Shown: positions 1-5,186 of the stretch, piece by piece
How positions within the stretch are numbered: position 1 is the first letter of the stretch
Layout of the letters: the number at the start of each line of letters is the position of its first letter
Notes under the pieces: model-generated
What the model was told of the DNA's origin: nothing
Databases searched by the model: none
The model's input: the letters and a program-made list of their open reading frames with translations, nothing else
Program-made: the position numbers and the translations under genes
DNA from: SIG469 sp964541215
Lineage (GTDB): Bacteria; Bacillota; Clostridia; Oscillospirales; Oscillospiraceae
Assembly: GCA_964541215.1 (NCBI GenBank)
Contig: CAZIPP010000052.1
Coordinates: 1-10,310, forward strand
Reading direction: 5' to 3'
DNA length: 10,310 bases

Positions 1-179
1 GAGAAGAAAAGGTACTCCGTCTGCGTTTTGGTCTTGAAGACGGCAGAGCAAGGACTTTGGAAGAAGTAGGCAAGGAATTTAATGTCACCCGTGAGCGCAT
101 TCGTCAGATAGAAGCCAAAGCGCTTAGAAAACTGCGCCACCCCAGCAGAAGTAAAAAACTTAAGGATTTTCTTGGATAA
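1..179 (+). CDS. rpoD: RNA polymerase primary sigma factor, C-terminal end (partial)
   Basis: The window opens inside this gene; the last 58 codons are read from base 3 to the TAA at 177-179. The translation carries the sigma-70 region 4.2 helix-turn-helix, including LEEVGKEFNVTRERIRQIEA and the following KALRKLRHP, and finishes with KLKDFLG. That is the near-invariant C-terminus of the housekeeping sigma factor. Region 4.2 contacts the -35 promoter element. The lysine/arginine-rich end matches RpoD/SigA rather than alternative sigma factors, which diverge here. The upstream part lies outside the window, so nothing can be said of regions 1 to 3. A stem-loop starts 9 bases after the stop. Confidence 0.95.
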   Translation, partial: EEKVLRLRFGLEDGRARTLEEVGKEFNVTRERIRQIEAKALRKLRHPSRSKKLKDFLG

Positions 180-188
180 ATAATTTTG

Positions 189-222
189 ATCACCTCGGTA
201 AAGCTATACCGAGGTGATTTTT
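189..222 (+). terminator. rpoD terminator-like hairpin that embeds the arcC ribosome binding site
   Basis: A perfect 12-bp stem (ATCACCTCGGTA at 189-200, TACCGAGGTGAT at 207-218) with a 6-base loop is followed by a T run to 222, which fits an intrinsic terminator for rpoD. The descending arm contains GAGGTGAT (211-218), a close match to the Shine-Dalgarno consensus. It lies 8 bases (counted from GAGG) before the arcC ATG at 223. The ascending arm reads GATCACCTC (188-196), like the 3' end of 16S rRNA, so it acts as an internal anti-Shine-Dalgarno. Folding would therefore both end rpoD transcription and hide the arcC start. Confidence 0.8.
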
Positions 223-1155
223 ATGTCAAAAATCGTAGTTGCGTTGGGCGGCAACGCCCTTGGAGATACAGCAGCAGAACAGCAGCAAAGAATTGAAGCG
301 GCGGCTCCTGTGCTGGCAGAGATAGCAAAACAGAAGGATCTTGTTATCTGCCATGGAAACGGACCTCAGGTGGGTATGGTGCAGCTGGCTTTTGAAAACG
401 CGTCCAGAACAAGTGACAAGGTACCGCCGATGGAATTGCCGGAGTGTACTGCCATGAGTCAGGGTTACATCGGATACCACCTTCAGAAAGGGCTTGGTAA
501 TGCACTGAAAACGCAGGGTATAGATAAAAGCGTTTCAACAGTGGTTACTCAGGTAGCTGTTGATGAAAAGGATCCGGCATTCAGAGATCCGTCCAAACCC
601 ATCGGCGCGTTTTACACGAAAGAGCAGGCTGATGAGCTAAAAAAGATCCATCCGGAGTGGGAATTTAAAGAAGATTCCGGCAGAGGATGGCGTAGAGTTG
701 TAGCATCTCCCAAACCCTCTGATATCGTTGAAAAAGATACAATAAAGCGGCTGCTTGCAAACGATTTTGTTGTTATTGCCTGCGGCGGCGGTGGGATCCC
801 GGTGGTTCAGGACGGATATGAGGGATTTAGAGGTGTTCCCGCGGTCATAGATAAAGATCACGCATCCGCAAAGCTGGCGCAGCTTATCGATGCTGAGGAA
901 CTTTATATTCTTACTGCCGTGGACAAGGTAGCCATAAACTTTGGAAAGCCTGACCAGAAAGAACTGGATGAGCTGACTCTGAAAGAGGCAGAACAGCTGT
1001 GCCGCGAAGGGCAGTTCGGAAAGGGCTCCATGCTGCCGAAGGTCGAGGCTGCCATGAGCTTTATCAGATCCGGCGGAAAAAAGGCAGTTATCGCGTCTCT
1101 TGATAAGGCAGCGGAAGCAGTCAACGGCAGAAGCGGCACAAGATTCGTACAGTAG
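223..1155 (+). CDS. arcC: carbamate kinase
   Basis: The 310-residue product has the usual length for carbamate kinase, which catalyses the reversible reaction carbamoyl phosphate + ADP to ATP + NH3 + CO2. It is the ATP-yielding last step of arginine, agmatine or purine/allantoin fermentation in the cytoplasm. Family motifs are all present: GGNALG (9-14), HGNGPQVG (44-51), KPIGAFYT (126-133, with the conserved Lys126), the DKDHASAKLA segment starting at residue 210 (Lys211), LTAVDKV (230-236) and GSMLPKVEAA (268-277, Lys273). The ATG at 223 is chosen because GAGGTGAT lies just before it and the protein then begins MSKIVVALGGNALG as in homologues; an in-frame GTG at 214 would add only MIF and lies in the RBS itself. 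No arcA or arcB is next to it, so the source of carbamoyl phosphate is not shown. No separate promoter is visible; expression may depend on read-through from rpoD. Confidence 0.93.
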   Translation: MSKIVVALGGNALGDTAAEQQQRIEAAAPVLAEIAKQKDLVICHGNGPQVGMVQLAFENASRTSDKVPPMELPECTAMSQGYIGYHLQKGLGNALKTQGIDKSVSTVVTQVAVDEKDPAFRDPSKPIGAFYTKEQADELKKIHPEWEFKEDSGRGWRRVVASPKPSDIVEKDTIKRLLANDFVVIACGGGGIPVVQDGYEGFRGVPAVIDKDHASAKLAQLIDAEELYILTAVDKVAINFGKPDQKELDELTLKEAEQLCREGQFGKGSMLPKVEAAMSFIRSGGKKAVIASLDKAAEAVNGRSGTRFVQ

Positions 1156-2223
1156 CTAGACGAGGTTCAGCAGTCTGTCAAGATGCTTTTCGGCAAGCGC
1201 CATAACGCCATCAAAATCCACATAGTCACGATATACCAGTTCGATCTCATCGTGGATAGCCTTTGCATGAGCCATGGACTGTACCGCCTCGTCAATAAGA
1301 CACGAGGCGGTCTTTTTGTTAAAACGTATTCTTGCACGATCTGATTTGAGGTCATTAATGTAGCCGTCCAGCCGGATATTGCGGGCATAGGGACCATCGT
1401 AGGAAAGGTCAGAAGAAGTAATAAAGGCCAGCGAAAGTTCCGGTACAAGAATGTGTTCCGGTGAACCGTTAGGGTTCATGGGATCATAGCAGGCGATCAC
1501 GTCTTTGCCTGATGCCAGCGCAGCGTCAAGTATAAGCGGAGTTACGAAACGGGAAAGCTCGTAATAGGATTCCAACCGGTAGATTTTTTTGTAATACTTT
1601 GGTAGCTGGTCAGCGTCACTGATGTACCCCTGAAATGAAATGGCGCTCATGAAACGGCGGTGGAGCTTTCCGGTCTCTTTTCCGGGTTTGCCGATCTCGC
1701 GGCTTATGATGCCACGGGTGCGCTTGCACAGCTTTTCAAAATCCACAGACTTGCACACTAAAGCAAGCCTGTCATCCAGCAGGTCGCGTGCTGTTTTAAG
1801 CCGCGTGTAAGCCTCGGGGTAATGAGCCTTATAACTTACAAAAAGCTCTTGAAGCTCAGCTTTTCTCGACTTTATGGCTTCAAAGTCAATAAATTGTCCT
1901 AAATCAAGATAATTGCTCACAGTGCCGGGGTATTCCGGCTCAAGTACATGGGGAGAAGTTCCGTCAAAATATGCGGTGGATATGTGGGGGATCAAAACGC
2001 CGTCCAGTGACTGGGGATCGGAAGAGCATTTGAACATTTCAACATTGATATCTTTTGTGGTCATACCCGATGCGATGTGCCGCATGAACGTTGATTTTCC
2101 GCATCCGGGGCAGCCTTTGATTATCCAACTTTCGGACGCTTCGACCATGGCTTGCTGATAAAACGAGTGAAATCCCAAAGGGGAGTTTGCTCCCAAAAAA
2201 CTGTTAATTGCAGTCAAAATCAT
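1156..2223 (-). CDS. P-loop NTPase, PRK06851-type, with degenerate second half
   Basis: The product is about 353-355 residues. The N-terminal half has a clear Walker A loop, GCPGCGKST (37-45), followed by CSSDPQSLDGVLIPHIS (66-82) and DGTSPH (87-92). This pattern is typical of a conserved but uncharacterised clostridial/bacilli ATPase family that I recognise as PRK06851-like. The second half repeats the layout: FMSAISFQGY (191-200) parallels the N-terminus, and CYDP (245-248), ILVPELSLAFITS (258-270) and AHAKAIHDEIEL (318-329) parallel the first half. At the expected second Walker A position (about 216-230) there is no GxxxxGK. Start choice is uncertain: GGAGG at 2225-2229 sits only 1 base before the ATG at 2223 but 7 bases before an in-frame TTG at 2217, which is probably the true start. 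The longer frame reaching 2367 would run into deoC and lacks an RBS. The stop abuts the arcC stop. Function unknown. Confidence 0.8.
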   Translation of the reverse strand: MILTAINSFLGANSPLGFHSFYQQAMVEASESWIIKGCPGCGKSTFMRHIASGMTTKDINVEMFKCSSDPQSLDGVLIPHISTAYFDGTSPHVLEPEYPGTVSNYLDLGQFIDFEAIKSRKAELQELFVSYKAHYPEAYTRLKTARDLLDDRLALVCKSVDFEKLCKRTRGIISREIGKPGKETGKLHRRFMSAISFQGYISDADQLPKYYKKIYRLESYYELSRFVTPLILDAALASGKDVIACYDPMNPNGSPEHILVPELSLAFITSSDLSYDGPYARNIRLDGYINDLKSDRARIRFNKKTASCLIDEAVQSMAHAKAIHDEIELVYRDYVDFDGVMALAEKHLDRLLNLV

Positions 2224-2248
2224 TCCTCCATTCAAATGTTCAGTACAA

Positions 2249-2276
2249 ATTATGCCGATACTGCTCCACCTGTTAA
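2249..2276 (-). promoter_or_regulatory. putative sigma-70 promoter of the P-loop NTPase gene
   Basis: On the minus strand TTAACA (2276-2271) and CATAAT (2254-2249) are separated by 16 bases; each differs from consensus at one position. They lie about 26 bases upstream of the ATG and its GGAGG ribosome binding site. It is divergent from the deoC promoter. Confidence 0.5.
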
Positions 2277-2283
2277 TGAGGAC

Positions 2284-2312
2284 TTTAAAAAAGAATTTTG
2301 ATATGCTACAAT
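2284..2312 (+). promoter_or_regulatory. putative extended -10 promoter of deoC operon
   Basis: TGCTACAAT at 2304-2312 is an extended -10 element (TGn followed by TACAAT, one mismatch to TATAAT). A weak -35-like TTTAAA lies at 2284-2289 with a 17-base spacer. This would give a leader of roughly 20-25 bases before the deoC ATG at 2342, which is preceded by a modest CAGGACAGG ribosome binding site. Confidence 0.5.
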
Positions 2313-2341
2313 ATGGAAAATAAAACAGGACAGGTATAACA

Positions 2342-3016
2342 ATGATGAATAACGAACTTAAAAACATACTTTCTCTGGCAGATCATACATTGCTTTCACA
2401 GACCTCCACGTGGGAGCAGATCAAGCTGATTTGTGACGATGCTGTCAAATACGGTACAGCCAGTGTTTGCATACCTCCCAGCTTTGTTAACAGAGCAGCA
2501 GAGTATTTTGACGGAAAGATGAAGGTGTGTACTGTTATTGGTTTTCCAAATGGGTACAACACTACTGCCGTAAAATGCTTTGAAGCTTCTGAAGCTGTGG
2601 AAAACGGTGCGGACGAAATTGATATGGTCATCAATCTTGGGATGGTCAAGGAAGAACGTTTTGATGATGTTCAAAATGAGATCGAGAGAGTTAAAGCCGC
2701 ATGCAACGGAAAGCTTTTGAAGGTCATCATTGAGACCTGCTTGCTGACAGAAGAGGAAAAAATTAAACTGTGCAAGGTCGTCACTGACGCAGGCGCAGAA
2801 TATATCAAAACCTCCACCGGATTTGCCGGAGGAGGCGCCACAAGAGAAGATGTTGCGCTGCTCAGAAAGCATGTAGGCAGCGACGTAAAAGTTAAAGCCG
2901 CCGGAGGCATCAAAACTCTGGAAGACGCGAAGGATTTCATCGCGCTTGGCGCAGACAGACTTGGAACCAGCAAACTGGTGGCGGAAGCGAAAAAACTGGA
3001 TGAATTGGAGAAATAG
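2342..3016 (+). CDS. deoC: deoxyribose-phosphate aldolase
   Basis: The 224-residue protein is a class I aldolase with a TIM barrel. It cleaves 2-deoxy-D-ribose 5-phosphate to glyceraldehyde 3-phosphate and acetaldehyde in deoxynucleoside catabolism. Visible signatures are LADHTLL (12-18), SVCIPPSFV (41-49), VIGFPNGYNTT (65-75), GADEIDMVIN (89-98, catalytic Asp94), KVIIETCLLT (127-136), EYIKTSTGFAGGGAT (153-167, Schiff-base Lys156) and VKAAGGI (184-190, Lys185). The catalytic Asp and both Lys are intact. Two consecutive ATG codons open the frame (2342 and 2345); either could be used. The next gene begins 2 bases after the stop, so they are co-transcribed. No other deo genes (phosphorylase, phosphopentomutase) are in the window. 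Confidence 0.95.
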   Translation: MMNNELKNILSLADHTLLSQTSTWEQIKLICDDAVKYGTASVCIPPSFVNRAAEYFDGKMKVCTVIGFPNGYNTTAVKCFEASEAVENGADEIDMVINLGMVKEERFDDVQNEIERVKAACNGKLLKVIIETCLLTEEEKIKLCKVVTDAGAEYIKTSTGFAGGGATREDVALLRKHVGSDVKVKAAGGIKTLEDAKDFIALGADRLGTSKLVAEAKKLDELEK

Positions 3017-3018
3017 AG

Positions 3019-3489
3019 ATGTCGATTGAAAGAGTAAGAGCTTATTTCCGTGAGCTTGGGATGGAAGAAAGAGTAATGGAGTTCGAGACTTCCAGTGCAA
3101 CAGTAGAACTTGCAGCTCAGACTGTAGGCGTTATCCCTGCCCGTATAGCCAAGACACTGTCATTCAAAGGAAGCGAAGGCGTTATTCTTGTGGTTACTGC
3201 TGGTGATGCTAAGATAGACAATAAGCTGTACAAGGCAGAGTTTGGATTTAAAGCAAAAATGCTTACTGCCGATGAAGCGGTGGAACTTGTTGGTCATGCA
3301 GTTGGTGGAGTGTGTCCTTTTGCCACAAACGATGGCGTGGATGTGTATCTCGATGAATCTATGAAAAGGTTCGATACTGTTTTTCCTGCTGCCGGCAGCG
3401 GCAACAGCGCTATCGAACTTACATGTGACGAGCTGTATAAATACTCAAATGCCATAAAGTGGGTAAATGTCTGTAAGGACTGGGAATAA
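3019..3489 (+). CDS. YbaK/EbsC-type aminoacyl-tRNA deacylase
   Basis: The 156-residue single-domain protein belongs to the YbaK/ProRS-INS superfamily, cytoplasmic trans-editing enzymes that hydrolyse mischarged aminoacyl-tRNAs (commonly Cys- or Ala-tRNAPro). The central features are ARIAKTLSF (41-49) with the conserved Lys45, ILVVTAGDAKID (56-67), the GxxxP-type loop GGVCPFA (96-102), and FPAAGSGNSAIELT (122-135), typical of the family's C-terminal strand and loop. Which amino acid is removed cannot be told from sequence. GGAG at 3007-3010, inside the end of deoC, sits 8 bases before its ATG, so translation is probably coupled to deoC. No functional link between the two genes is evident; the pairing is likely transcriptional convenience. 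Confidence 0.88.
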   Translation: MSIERVRAYFRELGMEERVMEFETSSATVELAAQTVGVIPARIAKTLSFKGSEGVILVVTAGDAKIDNKLYKAEFGFKAKMLTADEAVELVGHAVGGVCPFATNDGVDVYLDESMKRFDTVFPAAGSGNSAIELTCDELYKYSNAIKWVNVCKDWE

Positions 3490-3543
3490 ATGATAAGCTA
3501 ATATTGTTATATCGCTCATCGCACCCGCTGCGGTGGAGTTATT

Positions 3544-3615
3544 GCACGCGAAAGGGGACTCTCGTGCCGACTAAGTTCAGCTAAGCTGAACTCTCGAAGT
3601 TGGCTTTGCCGACTT
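3544..3615 (+). repeat. cluster of three hairpins in intergenic region
   Basis: Three adjacent inverted repeats fill this stretch. The first is GCACGCGA (3544-3551) with TCTCGTGC (3560-3567), one mismatch. The second is AGTTCAGCT (3574-3582) with AGCTGAACT (3584-3592), a perfect 9-bp dyad around one base. The third is AAGTTGGC (3597-3604) with GCCGACTT (3608-3615) around TTT, one G-U pair, followed by further T residues. GCCGACT at 3566-3572 can also pair with the 3598-3604 arm, giving an alternative fold. It could be an untranslated structured RNA or a miniature repeat element; no open frame covers it. Confidence 0.55.
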
Positions 3616-3660
3616 TTCCTGTCTCCTATATTCTACGCTTCTAAGTTCTTTGACAGGCTG

Positions 3661-3698
3661 AGCAAGCCGGATATTTTTATCCGGCTTGCTTTATTTTG
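3661..3698 (+). terminator. intrinsic terminator of the deoC-ybaK-type operon
   Basis: A perfect 13-bp GC-rich stem (AGCAAGCCGGATA at 3661-3673, its complement at 3678-3690) with a TTTT loop is followed by TTATTTTG. The T-rich tail lies on the plus strand, so it acts on transcripts from the left. The tail overlaps the last codons of the convergent regulator gene, whose stop is at 3691-3693. On the minus strand the stem is not followed by T residues, so it would terminate that transcript poorly. Confidence 0.75.
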
Positions 3699-4989
3699 TG
3701 TAGTAGCTCGGGCTTGTACCAATGTACTTTTTAAAAGCTCTGTTCATCGTAATAGAATCTATGTATCCTACAGCATGGGCAGTATCCTTTACCGGAACAC
3801 CCTCTTGAAGGAGTATTATTGCGGCGTCTATTCTTACTTGATGGATAAATTCAAATATGCCCTTACCCATCACCTGTTTGAATACTCTTGACGCATAGGT
3901 GCTGTTCAGACCAAACTCATCTGCCAGAATGGAAGCACTCAGGTTTGGGTCGGAATAGCGCGAGCGTATGCAGTCTGCCATTTTAAGTACCCATTGGGGA
4001 AGGTTTCTGTTATTCTGACGGTTGAGAGCATATACAACGGTGCCCAGCAAGGACTCGGCAGCTGAGCGAAGTTCAGCTACATTGGTTGATTGGAAAAGAG
4101 CATCTATGGACTGTTTGGGGATGACAAGCTCCACATCCATGGCTTCGCCAAATTCATGCATCAGGTTGAGAATGACATTGATAATGCCATAAAAACGTAT
4201 TCGTGCGATCTCGATGGATGGAGGACTGTTTTCAAATTCATCTTCTATTACTCCGCGTATCAATGATTCAACGCTGCTGTAATCACCAACCTCAAAGCAG
4301 TTTATTATCCTGCGTTCGAAGTCAATGCCGATATCGGGACCTTTTTTCCCTGCAACACCGTGACTTGCTTCAAGGTATGTAAGAACAGAACGGTCCATAT
4401 CAAGCATGGTCATGTATTCAAACACCCTTATGGATTCATCGTAACACTCTTTAACAGACAGAAGCCCTGAATGGACGCGACTTACGCCGTATCTTGTTTC
4501 AATACCGAACTGCTCTTCCAGGACGGTTTTGGCATAAGTGAGATTCGTTTGGAGTTCTCTGTAAAAGCTGTCTATGTCATCGGTGACACAGATGAAACCG
4601 TGAATATGCCTGTCACTAACAAAGAAACGGTGGGTGTGGGTGCTGCTTTCAGTCTCGTTCAGTATGCGCCCCACAGTATATTCTGCCTGTAACTGTCCCA
4701 GCTTGTCCATCTTGCCGTCTTTTCCGCAGAACTCTTTTCCCCAGGAATCTATGATCACCGTTACAACACAAAAATCTTCAGAAGGGAAGGTGATGCTCAA
4801 GTCAGCAGCATCCTGCGTTATATCTTCAATGCGGGTATACCATCCGGAAGTAAGCTTTATCATAAAGGTATTGTTGTCTGCAAAACGTCTTTTTTTAAGT
4901 TCTTCGTTTTGCGCCTCCAGCTGCTTTTCAAGTTTCTGACACCGGGCTTCCAGTTGGGCTATTCTATTTTCATACTCGGTTGATGTCAT
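3691..4989 (-). CDS. AraC-family transcriptional regulator with N-terminal coiled coil
   Basis: The 432-residue protein ends in a two-helix-turn-helix AraC/XylS DNA-binding domain (about 333-430). The first recognition unit is around LSASILADEFGLNSTYASRVFKQ (350-372) and the second around VPVKDTAHAVGYIDSITMNRAFKKYIGTSPSYY (398-430). Residues 1-36 form a charged heptad-like coiled coil. The middle region (about 70-320) resembles the degenerate GGDEF-like and helical sensor part of YesN-type regulators (FGIETRYGVSRVHSGL at 161-176), but lacks a receiver domain and any transmembrane segment, so it is a cytosolic regulator. AGAGGTG lies just before the ATG with 7-base spacing from GAGG. It is divergent from the solute-binding protein gene 198 bases away and is the likely regulator of the neighbouring locus. 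Inducer unknown. Confidence 0.9.
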   Translation of the reverse strand: MTSTEYENRIAQLEARCQKLEKQLEAQNEELKKRRFADNNTFMIKLTSGWYTRIEDITQDAADLSITFPSEDFCVVTVIIDSWGKEFCGKDGKMDKLGQLQAEYTVGRILNETESSTHTHRFFVSDRHIHGFICVTDDIDSFYRELQTNLTYAKTVLEEQFGIETRYGVSRVHSGLLSVKECYDESIRVFEYMTMLDMDRSVLTYLEASHGVAGKKGPDIGIDFERRIINCFEVGDYSSVESLIRGVIEDEFENSPPSIEIARIRFYGIINVILNLMHEFGEAMDVELVIPKQSIDALFQSTNVAELRSAAESLLGTVVYALNRQNNRNLPQWVLKMADCIRSRYSDPNLSASILADEFGLNSTYASRVFKQVMGKGIFEFIHQVRIDAAIILLQEGVPVKDTAHAVGYIDSITMNRAFKKYIGTSPSYYTK

Positions 4990-5017
4990 TATTACACCTC
5001 TGAAAAATACCAGTCTG

Positions 5018-5052
5018 AATTGTTAAAATTCTATGGTCAATTTTAGCAAATT
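5018..5052. promoter_or_regulatory. candidate operator: inverted A/T-rich repeat in the divergent intergenic region
   Basis: AATTGTTAAAATT (5018-5030) and AATTTTAGCAAATT (5039-5052) are imperfect inverted copies; on opposite strands they share G(T/C)TAAAATT. The dyad centres near 5034, 45 bases from the regulator's start codon and about 80 bases upstream of the lipoprotein gene's -35. The position fits a site for autoregulation and divergent control. A/T richness means chance similarity is possible. Confidence 0.3.
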
Positions 5053-5113
5053 ACTGACATGATTTCTATATCAATTGTATGTTTTCCACAGTAAAAATAT
5101 ATTTTTGCATCTT

Positions 5114-5141
5114 TTGCCTTTTTGTAGAATCCATTTATAAT
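5114..5141 (+). promoter_or_regulatory. sigma-70 promoter of the solute-binding lipoprotein gene
   Basis: A perfect TATAAT (5136-5141) is preceded after 16 bases by TTGCCT (5114-5119, four matches to TTGACA). It lies about 45 bases upstream of the ATG at 5187. The imperfect -35 is in keeping with a promoter that needs an activator such as the divergent AraC-type protein. Confidence 0.65.
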
Positions 5142-5186
5142 CATAACATGGATAATATCCAAGAAATATTGAAAAGGAGAATTAAG

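Noticed and set aside
2224..2367. N-terminal extension of the P-loop NTPase, with a hydrophobic start
   Set aside because: It would overlap deoC and its promoter, and the GGAGG site lies inside it; the apparent membrane segment is a by-product of A/T-rich intergenic sequence.
2396..3100. 234-codon minus-strand open frame opposite deoC
   Set aside because: It is antisense to deoC with its catalytic motifs intact and shows no family features.
5079..5186. N-terminal extension of the lipoprotein frame
   Set aside because: It overlaps the promoter -10 and lacks a ribosome binding site; the signal peptide and a good AAGGAGA point to 5187.
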